Of a stretch of 64,000 nt of DNA, positions 16,813 through 25,746 are shown piece after piece (the stretch's first letter is position 1; every line of letters starts with the position of its first letter). The notes under the pieces are model-generated. The model saw nothing but the letters and a program-made list of their open reading frames with translations. It searched no databases and was not told the origin of the DNA. Source of the DNA: an uncultured Lachnospiraceae bacterium (GTDB taxonomy: Bacteria > Bacillota > Clostridia > Lachnospirales > Lachnospiraceae). Location: contig CAJTUZ010000016.1 of assembly GCA_910579735.1 (NCBI GenBank), positions 1 to 64,000 of the forward strand. Reading direction: 5' to 3'. The position numbers were made by a program, and so were the translations under genes.

Positions 16813-18090
16813 TTATTCTGCCTTTTCCATAAACAGCGTAACTTCCGCATCTTTTCTTTCGCCGGATGCAGACCCGCCCTGACAGGCTTCTATAACGGCG
16901 GCATTTTCTTTTATTCTCTCATATTCCTGTTCGTATGTGGTAAATGTGCCCTTACTGACCCTTCTGAAAATACCATCCCATGTGTACTCTAAGACATATG
17001 TTTTATCATCCTGTACAAACATAAAATCAATATAACTGCATAAGGAATCATCTGTCCTATAATATACATAATAAATATCTTCATAGGAAAACGCCAGCAC
17101 CTCTTCTATAAAAGAAACAGCCTTTTGCTTCATCTCCGGGATCCTGGTTTCCGCCTCTCCCGGCGCAGGTCCTCTGTCCGGAAAAGATTCATCGGCATTA
17201 TAAATTACCTCCACAAGACTGCCATCGTCAGGACTGATATAGAAATAATAATACTTTCGGCTTAGAAAGTTTGTCCAATTAACATGATACAATCCACTCT
17301 CACCATTGATCACGACCTCTTCTTCATAATAATGGTTGTGTTCCAGACCCTCTCCCGTAATTCCGAAAATCTTCTCCAAATAATCTGCTGCAATCGCTAT
17401 CGCTTCCTCTTCGGTAACACCGCCAGTCTGAACAGCTTCTTCTATCTGCTGTTCTTTTTGTATTGCGCTTTCCTCTGCGGACATCTCCTCGCTGCGTTGT
17501 CTCACTGCATATTCTCTTTTTACATAAAAATCTATTATCTCCAACAGCTCTTCGTCCGTCAGCACTCTCTCCGGCAGATAAAAAACAGCGTTAGTTACCA
17601 GAAAACAAAACCCGCAATTCTCCGCCTCTTCTACGCTTTGCGCCATAAACAGTTCCCCGGCCGGAAATGTGCCTGCCTGATACTGTTCGGCAAGTTCTTT
17701 AATCCGCCTCCGTTCTTCCTCCGTAAATTCTCTTGAAAAGCTGTCCGCGCTCACCCGTTGGCCTTCCATATCTTCCACGATCTTCTCCATCTCTTCTGCC
17801 GGTTCTTTTTCCATACGCTCCTGTATCAGAGAATTCACAATGGCCCGCACCGGAATGCTGAGGAACCCCGATACGGCAATAACCGCCGCGATGACTGCCG
17901 CCGCCCTTGCCGGATGAAACCTGCGTATTAACCCTCTTTTGCTGATTTTGTACTTTTTTCCTTCTGCAGATACATTTTCACTATGTTCTTTTACCGCCGC
18001 TTTGACATTTTGAACCATCTCTGCCTGCATCCTGTCCGTAATCTGTATGGAATTCACTGCATCCTGCAGTTCTTTTACATCAATCTTCAT
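16813..18090 (-). CDS. probable membrane anti-sigma factor / sigma-linked exported protein
   Basis: 425 aa. A cytoplasmic N-terminal region (1-60), one membrane segment (about 61-82, ARAAAVIAAVIAVSGFLSI) and a large extracellular part. The outside begins with charged helical sequence (100-230, many Glu and Arg), then beta-rich sequence with two repeated-looking Tyr-rich segments (LYHVNWTNF, YYYFYISPDDGSLVEVIYN) reminiscent of PepSY-type folds. It follows the ECF sigma gene by 97 bp on the same strand. That order and the inside-TM-outside layout suggest it holds the sigma factor at the membrane. I recognise no named family. Confidence 0.6.
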   Translation of the reverse strand: MKIDVKELQDAVNSIQITDRMQAEMVQNVKAAVKEHSENVSAEGKKYKISKRGLIRRFHPARAAAVIAAVIAVSGFLSIPVRAIVNSLIQERMEKEPAEEMEKIVEDMEGQRVSADSFSREFTEEERRRIKELAEQYQAGTFPAGELFMAQSVEEAENCGFCFLVTNAVFYLPERVLTDEELLEIIDFYVKREYAVRQRSEEMSAEESAIQKEQQIEEAVQTGGVTEEEAIAIAADYLEKIFGITGEGLEHNHYYEEEVVINGESGLYHVNWTNFLSRKYYYFYISPDDGSLVEVIYNADESFPDRGPAPGEAETRIPEMKQKAVSFIEEVLAFSYEDIYYVYYRTDDSLCSYIDFMFVQDDKTYVLEYTWDGIFRRVSKGTFTTYEQEYERIKENAAVIEACQGGSASGERKDAEVTLFMEKAE

Positions 18091-18187
18091 AATAATTCCC
18101 TTGCCTTTCTCTCAATCTGTGCATCTGCCGCCAAAACGCTGACGGAAATACGCTGTTTATGATGACACAATGCCCTTTTTCGTTTTT

Positions 18188-18649
18188 TCACTCCTTCGAG
18201 GACAGCCTCAGCGCCTCTCTTCCCCTCTGCAGCCGTTTTTTGACCGCACTATTTGAAATGTCGAGCATATCTGCAATTTCCGCCGTTTTATAACCTTCGA
18301 TATAATGCAGATAGATTACAGTCTTTAATTTATCCGGCAGCTTAATAAGCGCCTCTACTATATCGCTTCGTTCCGGCAGTTCGCAATATGCGGTAATATC
18401 TTCTATCGAAGTGTCCGGATGCCTTTTTCTGTGTCTGTGCAGATCCAGACATCCGTTTGTCGCTACTTTAATGAGCCATGCTTTCTCATGTTCTCTGCCG
18501 TGGAAATCCGGTGAACGCTCTATATAACGACAGAAAGTTTCCTGTACGACATCCTGGGCATCCTGCTCGTTTCCTAAAATGACCATACATATCTTAAAAA
18601 GCATGCTGCTGTACTCCAAAACCAGTTCCTCTATTGTCATTTCTTTCAT
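18188..18649 (-). CDS. ECF-type RNA polymerase sigma factor
   Basis: 153 aa with only sigma region 2 (NEQDAQDVVQETFCRYIE, KAWLIKVATNGCLDLHRH) and region 4 (LPDKLKTVIYLHYIEGYKTAEIADML, then DISNSAVKKRLQRGREAL). It directs RNA polymerase to a small regulon, probably in response to an envelope signal sensed through the membrane protein encoded next. The ATG follows GGGAGGTAAGGAA. Upstream, a 15-bp palindrome GCAGAAACTTTCTGC overlaps the region where an autoregulated promoter is expected, but I cannot define the promoter. Confidence 0.92.
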   Translation of the reverse strand: MKEMTIEELVLEYSSMLFKICMVILGNEQDAQDVVQETFCRYIERSPDFHGREHEKAWLIKVATNGCLDLHRHRKRHPDTSIEDITAYCELPERSDIVEALIKLPDKLKTVIYLHYIEGYKTAEIADMLDISNSAVKKRLQRGREALRLSSKE

Positions 18650-18872
18650 TTCCTTACCTCCCTATACTCTAAACACGCAGTTCCTGTACAAAAGGTGACA
18701 CAAAGCAGAAAGTTTCTGCCGGCGTCATTTCAACAAAGACATTTTCTCAAAGTAATATATCGGATCAATGATAAGCTGTGCTGCCTTGTTCCACAGCAAT
18801 TTCATACCCTGCTTTTTGTACAGAAATACCAACAAAATCCTGATTTATCTATAAAAAAATGGCAATATCCGA

Positions 18873-18901
18873 TTGGATGAAAAAAAGAGTTATGATATAA
18901 T
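18873..18901 (+). promoter_or_regulatory. sigma-A promoter of the chemoreceptor operon
   Basis: TTGGAT (18873-18878), 17 bp, TATAAT (18896-18901). The leader to the ATG at 19076 is about 170 nt; I see no known riboswitch in it. The rest of 18650-18872 holds a GCTGTG/CACAGC hairpin (about 18776-18798) and a motif shared with the region before 1649. Confidence 0.75.
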
Positions 18902-19075
18902 ATCTGCGGAGAAAACAAACAACGCGGAGCGTCATTTGCTTTTCAATGAGAATGAAACGGAAAGAATCGAGGTGAATGGTTTTTACGGAAGGCATCCGGA
19001 TCGATATGCCGGAAAGGCAGTATATGGCTGTCAGAATAAAAAGTGTGAAGTAAAGTATTATAAAGGGGAGATATC

Positions 19076-20998
19076 ATGAAAAAACAGCATAATTTAAAAC
19101 AAAAAATACATTTTTATGTTATGTCCGTGGCGGTGCTGGTCTCCATACTGGTTATGACGATCATATCCGTCGGAAGCATTCGTTCGACGAATAAAATTCT
19201 GCTCGATGACATGCAGATTACAGCCCGCATCGCGGCACAGAACATCAGTTCCAATCTGCATCTGCTTACGGAGAGAATGTACAACTTTTCACAGGAAGCA
19301 GTTTTGTTGGACAGTACGGTCTCAGTGGAGGAAAAACAGGCACGTCTGGATAAAATCAAACTGCAGATAGAATTCGTCTGGATTTCCGCCTATGATGCTT
19401 CAGGAAATAAGCTTTATGGAGATGCATCTGCTCCGGACTCGATTGCCGATACAGACTATTATTCCATGTTAACACAAACCGGAAGTCTGGTCATCGGAGA
19501 GCCCTATTACGCAGATGGCATATTACAGTTATGCGTGGGTATTACATTGAAAGAAGAGGGAGAAGTAACAGGATACCTGATCGGAAGCTACAAATACGAT
19601 CTGCTGAATGACGTACTGAGTCAGCTTGTTCTGGGAGACACCGGCAGCGCTTGTATCCTGAATAGCAGCGGCGATGTGATCGGCGACCGGAATACGGAAA
19701 ATATCCGCAGCCGGAATAATATATACGATATGTATCCGGCTTCCGGCAATCTTGAAAAATTTAAGGACGCAGTTTCCTTTCAGACAGGATCGGCCATTGT
19801 ACGGCTTGACTCAGGGCGAAATTATGCGGGATATGCACCGATTCCCGGAACAAACTGGGCGCTGCTTCTGTATGCTCCGGTCAGAGAATTTATGAATGAT
19901 GTGTATTTTGCGATTCTGCTGTCCATTCTGTTATCCGGGGCAGTGTTAATCTTTGCCGGGGCAGTTATCAGTCAGGTATCCCGCAGAATATCGGATCCGC
20001 TTTCCAATGCAACAACCCGTCTGCAGGCATTGTCCGACGGCGATCTGACAGATGAGGTACTATTATCCGAAAGTGATGATGAAACGGGAATTCTGACGAA
20101 TGCCCTTTCCAAAACCGTAACAAGCCTGAAAAAATACATACAGGATATAGATGCCTGTCTGAGTACGCTGGCCGACGGGGATTATACCGCACAAGTTCCG
20201 GATGATTTCCGGGGCGATTTCGCGTCCATAAGAGATGCCCTATCCAATATTACGGCGGCTCTCAATCACACTATGCTGCGGATGAATCAGTCTTCCGTGG
20301 AGGTATCGGACTGCGCAAGACAGCTTTTGGAAGGTTCCAGAGAACAGGCCGGCATTCTGAAAGATATGGAAGAAAATATGGAGGCAATCACCGCATCCAT
20401 CGAACAAAACAGAAGTAATGTTCAGGAAATGGAAGAATGCGCTGATATGGCGGGACAAAAGACCACGCTTGGAAGCGACAATATGCAGAATATGCTGGAA
20501 GCCATGTCGCAGATCCAGGCTACGGTACAGGAAATCTCCAAGATCAGCCTGCTCATTGAAGATATTTCCAAACAGACCAATATTCTGTCCCTGAATGCTT
20601 CCATAGAAGCAGGAAGAGCCGGGAAAGCCGGAAAAGGCTTTGCAGTGGTTGCAGGAGAAATCGGAAATCTTGCCAATCAAACCACGGAAGCGCTGCTGCA
20701 GACCGGAGAGCTGATTACCCGTTCCACGGAAACAATTCAGGCCGGCCTTGCGACAGCCGATCAGACAGTAGATACATTCCGGGAGATGGAAGAGCTTACA
20801 AAACAATATCAGAAGATTTCCCTTCGTATAGCGAAGACGGTGCAGCTGCAGACAGAAGCCGTTGCCGACGCGAATAACCGCCTCAACACACTTCAGAGCA
20901 TTGCCGATAAAAATGATAAAATGGCGGCGGAATCCATGTCGCAGGCAGAAGGTCTAAGAGACTATGTTGCACAGGTCAAGATAAAAGAAGATATGTAA
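19076..20998 (+). CDS. methyl-accepting chemotaxis protein
   Basis: 640 aa. A membrane segment at about 12-34, a periplasmic-side double-Cache-like sensor (about 35-280; DYYSMLTQTG, GEPYYADG, YAGYAPIPGTNWALLLYAP are typical Cache phrases), a second membrane segment at about 282-302, a HAMP domain, a second HAMP-like/linker stretch, and the signalling domain with hairpin tip region ISLLIEDISKQTNILSLNASIEAGRAGKAGKGFAVVAGEI. It senses an unknown ligand and controls CheA. AAAGGGGAGATATC provides the ribosome site. It is cotranscribed with the lipoprotein gene 13 bp downstream. Confidence 0.93.
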   Translation: MKKQHNLKQKIHFYVMSVAVLVSILVMTIISVGSIRSTNKILLDDMQITARIAAQNISSNLHLLTERMYNFSQEAVLLDSTVSVEEKQARLDKIKLQIEFVWISAYDASGNKLYGDASAPDSIADTDYYSMLTQTGSLVIGEPYYADGILQLCVGITLKEEGEVTGYLIGSYKYDLLNDVLSQLVLGDTGSACILNSSGDVIGDRNTENIRSRNNIYDMYPASGNLEKFKDAVSFQTGSAIVRLDSGRNYAGYAPIPGTNWALLLYAPVREFMNDVYFAILLSILLSGAVLIFAGAVISQVSRRISDPLSNATTRLQALSDGDLTDEVLLSESDDETGILTNALSKTVTSLKKYIQDIDACLSTLADGDYTAQVPDDFRGDFASIRDALSNITAALNHTMLRMNQSSVEVSDCARQLLEGSREQAGILKDMEENMEAITASIEQNRSNVQEMEECADMAGQKTTLGSDNMQNMLEAMSQIQATVQEISKISLLIEDISKQTNILSLNASIEAGRAGKAGKGFAVVAGEIGNLANQTTEALLQTGELITRSTETIQAGLATADQTVDTFREMEELTKQYQKISLRIAKTVQLQTEAVADANNRLNTLQSIADKNDKMAAESMSQAEGLRDYVAQVKIKEDM

Positions 20999-21011
20999 TT
21001 GGAGGTTTTTC

Positions 21012-21464
21012 ATGAAAAGGAACAGAATAAAAACAATTTGTTTCATCATTTCGATTGCCATATTATTGTTAAGCGGCTGCGGCTCAAAAACGAAGATGCA
21101 GGATGGATTCTATACGGCGGAAATGTCCGATTATTCTCATGGCTGGAAGGAATATGTCTGTATCATGGTGAAAAATGACCAGATCGTTTATGTAGAATTT
21201 AATGCCAAAGACCCAAGCGGCTATATTAAAGCATGGGATAACGCTTATATGGAAAACATGCTTACGGTCGCCGGAACCTATCCGAATGAATATACCCGCT
21301 ACTATGCAGCCAAACTGCTGGAACAGCAGGATTCCTCCGGAATTGATGCCCTGACAGGCGCAAGTTCCTCCGGCGGAAATTTCTTCAGACTTAGCGCCGC
21401 CGTAATGCAGCAGGCGGTCCTGGGCGATCATGACCTGGTCGTTGTGGAAGCCGAAGCACACTAA
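21012..21464 (+). CDS. FMN-binding-type lipoprotein
   Basis: 150 aa. A lipoprotein signal peptide ends in LLLSGC (lipobox Cys about residue 23). The mature part is short and resembles the FMN_bind domain, with DALTGASSSGG near the C-terminus, close to the Asp-x-x-Ser/Thr-Gly-Ala-Thr/Ser motif where ApbE attaches FMN through a Thr or Ser. It would be tethered outside the membrane. The gene follows the chemoreceptor by 13 bp with GGAGG ahead of the ATG, so the two are expressed together. A role in redox sensing or flavin electron transfer is inference. Confidence 0.72.
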   Translation: MKRNRIKTICFIISIAILLLSGCGSKTKMQDGFYTAEMSDYSHGWKEYVCIMVKNDQIVYVEFNAKDPSGYIKAWDNAYMENMLTVAGTYPNEYTRYYAAKLLEQQDSSGIDALTGASSSGGNFFRLSAAVMQQAVLGDHDLVVVEAEAH

Positions 21465-21484
21465 CCAGTACATTGAAGAGGCCA

Positions 21485-21540
21485 TTGCGAAACTTTGAGA
21501 CAGGCCGGCAGTGAAAAAAGATTACTGCCGGCCTGTCTCA
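21485..21540. repeat. 16-bp perfect hairpin, short relative of the 30-kb palindromic element; probable terminator
   Basis: GAGACAGGCCGGCAGT (21497-21512) pairs perfectly with ACTGCCGGCCTGTCTC (21524-21539). The left arm with its flank (GCGAAACTTTGAGAC...) matches the outer arm of the element at 30042-30273 at 29 of about 33 positions, and the three differing stem positions are changed on both arms so that pairing is kept. It lies between the converging lipoprotein and carD genes and probably ends both transcripts. Confidence 0.7.
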
Positions 21541-21562
21541 TCTTTATATACTGGCCGCATAT

Positions 21563-22072
21563 TCACTTGTCTTTTCCGTTAATCTCTCTGGAAATATAGT
21601 CTACTACGTTCTCTTTCGGGATCGACAGCGCCAATGACATTTCACTGTAAAGTAACTCTTCCGCTTTCTTTAAATAATGTTCATCAGACGAAAGAACCTT
21701 TTTTCCCTGCTCTGCCCGGCTCTGCCTGCGCAGATATAAAGTTTTGATGATCTGCACCAGGCTCCGGCAGTCATAACTTCTAATAGCATCTTTATACATC
21801 TGTTCTCTCGTTTTTTCTTCTTTGATCCATACCGTTTCAATTTCAGGAATTTTTTTGATCAGTGTCTTCGCATCTTTTTCGTTCATAATCTTTCTCATGA
21901 TAACTTTTTCATTATCAACCGGCGTATAAATCGTACTTCCCTTTTCATAAACAGGCTCCAAAATATAATACTTACGCTTCTTATCCAACTTATCAATCGG
22001 GTTTCCCGTAACAGCCGTAACCCGACACACTCCATGTCCCCCGCACATAATCAATTCACCGACTTCAAACAT
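21563..22072 (-). CDS. CarD/CdnL-type transcription regulator
   Basis: 169 aa from the ATG at 22072, preceded by AGGAGGCGAGAGA; a longer frame to 22126 has no ribosome site. The N-terminal Tudor-like RNA-polymerase-interaction domain begins FEVGELIMCGGHGVCRVTAV and contains KRKYYILEPVYEKGSTIYTPVDN. A helical C-terminal half (about 75-165) follows. Relatives bind the RNA polymerase beta subunit at promoters and modulate open complexes; they can be global or specific. It stands downstream of an ABC exporter with an AT-rich 170-bp gap, likely with its own promoter. Confidence 0.9.
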   Translation of the reverse strand: MFEVGELIMCGGHGVCRVTAVTGNPIDKLDKKRKYYILEPVYEKGSTIYTPVDNEKVIMRKIMNEKDAKTLIKKIPEIETVWIKEEKTREQMYKDAIRSYDCRSLVQIIKTLYLRRQSRAEQGKKVLSSDEHYLKKAEELLYSEMSLALSIPKENVVDYISREINGKDK

Positions 22073-22094
22073 TCTCTCGCCTCCTGACATCGAA

Positions 22095-22216
22095 AATTGA
22101 CAGACAATTCTGTCCAAGCATTTCACTACCTATTTTATCATTAAAATTTTAAAAATGTAAGCATTTTTTAAATTTGTACTTTAATTTTTTATTTATCTCA
22201 CATTTGTCTGTCAATT
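22095..22216. repeat. 13-bp inverted repeat bracketing the carD upstream region
   Basis: AATTGACAGACAA (22095-22107) and TTGTCTGTCAATT (22204-22216) are perfect inverted copies about 96 bp apart, one next to the carD ribosome site and one just after the ABC gene. The right copy supplies TTGACA on the minus strand, so it may be the -35 region of carD. Paired regulator sites or an RNA stem are alternatives. Confidence 0.45.
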
Positions 22217-22244
22217 CTGCGGCGGTCAAATTTTTGTCATGCAA

Positions 22245-24020
22245 CTATTTCAGCTCGTTGGCCGTGGTATAAAAGTGATAATAAATACCCCTTTTTTCCA
22301 GAAGCTGCTCATGATTTCCCTCTTCCATAATTCCCTCGTCTGTCAGGACAAGAATCCTGTCAGAATTGCGGATACTGGAAAGTCTGTGCGCTATGGTAAT
22401 AGTCGTCCTGCCCTTCGCCAGTTCCTGCAGCGACTTAGCTACCTGAAACTCGCTTTCATTATCCAGTGCGGACGTTGCCTCATCCAGAATTAAGATTGGC
22501 GGATTTTTCAAAAAAACCCGCGCAATACTGATACGCTGTTTCTGCCCGCCGGAAAGTTTCACGCCGCGTTCTCCTACATAAGTATCATACCCATCTTTTA
22601 GCATTTCTATAAATTCATGTGCGCCTGCTCTTTTAGCAGCTTCTATTACTTCCTGTCTGTCTGCGCCTTCTCTGCCGTATGCGATATTTTCATAGACCGT
22701 CCCCGAAAAAAGATATACGTCCTGCTGTACCATTCCGATATTGCGCCGCAGGCTCTGCACCGTATAATGTCTGATATTTTCACCATCCAATATGATCTCG
22801 CCCTCATCGATATTATAAAAGCGCGGAATCAGGTTACACAGCGTCGTTTTCCCGCCGCCGGAGGGTCCCACAATCGCAATCTTTTCCCCTGCGCGAATAT
22901 TGAGATCCAGGTTCCGAAAGACGATATTATGGTCGTCCGGATAGGCAAAGCACACATTTTTAAAGGAAATATCTCCTTTGACATCAACGCAGGGCACTGC
23001 ATCCGGCTCATCAAAAATTTCAATATCACTGTCCATGATCTCTACGAAACGTTCGATACCGGTCATGCCGCGCTGAAACTGTTCCGCAAATTCGATGATC
23101 CTTCGGATCGTCGCGATCAGTGTGCCGACATACATCACATAAGCTACCAGATCCCCGGGGGAAATCAGTTCTTTTACCATAAAAATGCCGCCGGCCGCCA
23201 CAATAATCAGATACATGACCCCGTCGAAAGCTCTCGTCGTTGTACCGAAAGCCGCCATAAACTTATATGTCTCTTTTTTGATCTGAAAAAATTTCTGATT
23301 ATCTTCTTCAAACTTTGCCTTTTCCTTCTCTTCGTTTGTAAAGGCTTTTACAACCTTCTGCCCTAACAGGCTGTCTTCGATCCGGGCATTCAGCTCGCCG
23401 ATCTGTACTCTCTGGCGTCTGAATGCCGAGCGCAGACGCAGGTTGATGATCGTACAGGTAACGATCATAACAGGCACCACTGCAAAAATGATCAATGTCA
23501 GCGCAATATTAATGCGGGAAAGAATAATAAACGAGATCACGGCCTTGATCGCCGCAATAAAGAATTCTTCCGGACAATGATGCGAAAATTCGGTCACGTC
23601 AAATAAGTCGTTCGTGATCCTCCCCATGATCTGTCCGACTTTTGTGTTATTATAGTAAGTATCGGAAAGTTTCTGTAAATGGGCATACGCATCCCGACGC
23701 ATATCGGTTTCCATCCTCGTCCCCATAACATGCCCTGTATATGCCATATAGAAATTGGCCATAGTATCGATCATTCTGAGTACAAGATACAATGCCGCCA
23801 GACGAAGGATGACATGCACGCTCAGCGCCGCCAGATCATTCATTCCCGTATTCGTAATATAACGCATGATCATCGGCAGCACCATCTCACAGATCGTCGT
23901 AAGACCCGCACATAATAAATCGATCACTACGATCTTCCAGTATTTCCTGTAATACGGCAAAAATCTTTTCAACAATTCTCCTGCGCGGTATTTTGATCCC
24001 GCTTCTTCCTGTCTGCTCAT
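22245..24020 (-). CDS. MsbA-like ABC exporter (full NBD, probably homodimeric)
   Basis: 591 aa from the ATG at 24020, eight bases after AAAGGTGT; a GTG four codons earlier is too close to that site. Six membrane helices (about residues 30-310) are followed by an NBD with Walker A GPSGGGKTTL, signature KLSGGQKQRIS, Walker B LILDEATSALD and the switch His in AHRLSS. All catalytic residues are intact, unlike the split pair at 12-16 kb, so a homodimer is expected. Exported substrate unknown. It lies between ahcY (terminated) and carD. Confidence 0.92.
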   Translation of the reverse strand: MSRQEEAGSKYRAGELLKRFLPYYRKYWKIVVIDLLCAGLTTICEMVLPMIMRYITNTGMNDLAALSVHVILRLAALYLVLRMIDTMANFYMAYTGHVMGTRMETDMRRDAYAHLQKLSDTYYNNTKVGQIMGRITNDLFDVTEFSHHCPEEFFIAAIKAVISFIILSRINIALTLIIFAVVPVMIVTCTIINLRLRSAFRRQRVQIGELNARIEDSLLGQKVVKAFTNEEKEKAKFEEDNQKFFQIKKETYKFMAAFGTTTRAFDGVMYLIIVAAGGIFMVKELISPGDLVAYVMYVGTLIATIRRIIEFAEQFQRGMTGIERFVEIMDSDIEIFDEPDAVPCVDVKGDISFKNVCFAYPDDHNIVFRNLDLNIRAGEKIAIVGPSGGGKTTLCNLIPRFYNIDEGEIILDGENIRHYTVQSLRRNIGMVQQDVYLFSGTVYENIAYGREGADRQEVIEAAKRAGAHEFIEMLKDGYDTYVGERGVKLSGGQKQRISIARVFLKNPPILILDEATSALDNESEFQVAKSLQELAKGRTTITIAHRLSSIRNSDRILVLTDEGIMEEGNHEQLLEKRGIYYHFYTTANELK

Positions 24021-24104
24021 TCCGGTATCCACACCTTTCTTTTTTTAAAAGTTTTCGATACTTTTGATTTTGCGTCCGCCCTGCGGCAGACTTTTATATC
24101 ATAG

Positions 24105-24144
24105 AAAAATCCCCCTTATATCTATCGCAATAAATATAAGGGGG
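24105..24144 (-). terminator. intrinsic terminator of ahcY
   Basis: CCCCCTTATA (24111-24120) pairs with TATAAGGGGG (24135-24144); on the minus strand ATTTTTC follows. It is 30 bp beyond the ahcY stop. Confidence 0.85.
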
Positions 24145-24174
24145 CTGGACACAGCTATCAAAGCTGCTCTTTAT

Positions 24175-25422
24175 TTAGAGAGAATAACTGTTCAGATATT
24201 TCTCCTGTTCCGGTGTCAGAACATCGATTTCTTTCCCAAGGAATGCCAGTTTCCGCTTCGCTACATCCCTGTCTACTTCCTCCGGCACATCGATCAGTTT
24301 CTCTTTTAATGCACTGCCATGCTCTACCAGATATTTCGCAGAAAGCGCCTGGATGGCAAAACTCATATCCATGATTTCCGCCGGATGTCCGTCTCCTGCT
24401 GCCAGATTAACGAGTCTTCCTTCCGCAAGAACGAAAATCCACTGTCCTGTGGGCAGTTTATACCCCATGATATTTTTTCTCTGTTCTCTTGACTCTACTG
24501 CATTGGCCTTTAACCATGCCATATCGATCTCACAGTCAAAGTGGCCCGCATTACAAAGAATAGCGCCCTCTTTCATTACCGCGAAATCCTCTTGATCGAT
24601 AACCGCATCACACCCCGTTACGGTTACGAAAAAGTCGCCGACTTTAGCCGCTTCCTGCATCGGCATAACGTCAAAACCATCCATAACAGCTTCAATCGCC
24701 TTGATCGGATCAATTTCCGTAACGATTACGCGTGCGCCAAGGCCTTTGGCTCTCATAGCAGTTCCTTTACCGCACCAGCCGTAACCCGCTACTACCACGA
24801 TCTTACCTGCCACAATCAGGTTCGTCGTTCTGTTGATGCCATCCCATACGGACTGTCCCGTACCGTATCTGTTGTCAAAGAAATGCTTGCATGCCGCATT
24901 ATTGACACGTACCATAGGGAACTTTAATTCCCCTGCTTTGTCCATTGCCTCCAAACGAATAATGCCGGTTGTCGTCTCTTCGCATCCGCCGATAATATTC
25001 GGGATCAGATGCGGCAGTTCCTTGTGTACCATATTTACAAGATCACCGCCATCGTCAATAATGATGTTCGGCCCTGCCTCCAATACGTGACGGATATGGC
25101 TCTCATACTCTTCCTGTGTCGCATCATACCAGGCATGCACTTCAAGCCCGGCCTTTACCAGAGCCGCCGCTACATCATCCTGTGTGGATAACGGATTAGA
25201 ACCCGTCACATACATATCCGCACCGCCTGCCTTTAATACAAGGCACAGATAAGCCGTCTTAGCCTCCAGATGCACCGATAACGCCACTTTTTTGCCGGCA
25301 AACGGTTTTGATTCGGAAAATTCTTTCTCCAATGTCCGAAGCAGATCGCAATTTCTTTTGACCCACTCGATCTTTCTTTCGCCTGACTCGGCTAAATTAA
25401 TGTCTCTGATCTCACTGCTCAT
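24175..25422 (-). CDS. ahcY: adenosylhomocysteinase family enzyme (SAH or S-inosylhomocysteine hydrolase)
   Basis: 415 aa, NAD-dependent and cytoplasmic; removes the by-product S-adenosylhomocysteine (SAH) of methylation. Motifs: HLEAKTAYL, GSNPLSTQDDVAAAL, DDGGDL, EETTTG, the NAD site AGYGWCGKGTAMRAKG, NAGHFDCEIDM and GRLVNLAAGDGHP. It belongs to the short class (as in Thermotoga and methanogens) lacking the insertion and the C-terminal KPDHYRY tail of the longer class; it ends LTPEQEKYLNSYSL. Some short-class archaeal enzymes prefer S-inosylhomocysteine, made from SAH by a deaminase. An SAH/MTA deaminase lies 2.2 kb away, so this alternative is real. Confidence 0.93.
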   Translation of the reverse strand: MSSEIRDINLAESGERKIEWVKRNCDLLRTLEKEFSESKPFAGKKVALSVHLEAKTAYLCLVLKAGGADMYVTGSNPLSTQDDVAAALVKAGLEVHAWYDATQEEYESHIRHVLEAGPNIIIDDGGDLVNMVHKELPHLIPNIIGGCEETTTGIIRLEAMDKAGELKFPMVRVNNAACKHFFDNRYGTGQSVWDGINRTTNLIVAGKIVVVAGYGWCGKGTAMRAKGLGARVIVTEIDPIKAIEAVMDGFDVMPMQEAAKVGDFFVTVTGCDAVIDQEDFAVMKEGAILCNAGHFDCEIDMAWLKANAVESREQRKNIMGYKLPTGQWIFVLAEGRLVNLAAGDGHPAEIMDMSFAIQALSAKYLVEHGSALKEKLIDVPEEVDRDVAKRKLAFLGKEIDVLTPEQEKYLNSYSL

Positions 25423-25501
25423 AAAAAAACCTCCGTTCCTGTTTCATCCGCGAAAAATTTATTTTTCACAGTATTCATTAAATCAGCCGAATTTTTATTA
25501 T

Positions 25502-25529
25502 AGTGATGGTCGTCTGTCCTATCATCACT
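25502..25529. repeat. inverted repeat upstream of ahcY, possible operator
   Basis: AGTGATG (25502-25508) and CATCACT (25523-25529) are perfect inverted copies around 14 bp, next to CTATAATA on the minus strand (possible -10). It lies in the 324-bp divergent region 25423-25746 between ahcY and the ECF sigma gene; I see no known riboswitch in that region. Confidence 0.4.
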
Positions 25530-25746
25530 GTTTCCATACGGCGTATCGTCATATGGCGGAAAATTCCCATACAGCTATTGTATAAAAAAATTCTGATTTT
25601 TTCCAGTATTTCCTGTTATATTTTTCAGATTTTATTCGAAAACATCTTTCGGCGCATTATAACGACGGCGGATTAATTTGAAGAAAAAATGAACCGAAAG
25701 AAATAACATGACGAATATAGGATGAAAAGATACAGGAGGTGAGGAT

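Noticed and set aside
18902..19075. A possible cyclic-di-GMP riboswitch in the chemoreceptor leader
   Set aside because: The GGCATCCGG...GCCGGAAAGG pairing looks suggestive, but the conserved ACGCACAG and tetraloop-receptor elements are missing.
18873..19079. A 68-codon frame just before the chemoreceptor gene, overlapping its start by 4 bases
   Set aside because: Its ATG region coincides with a TTGGAT-17-TATAAT promoter, it has no ribosome site, and the peptide resembles no family. I treat the stretch as a 5' leader.
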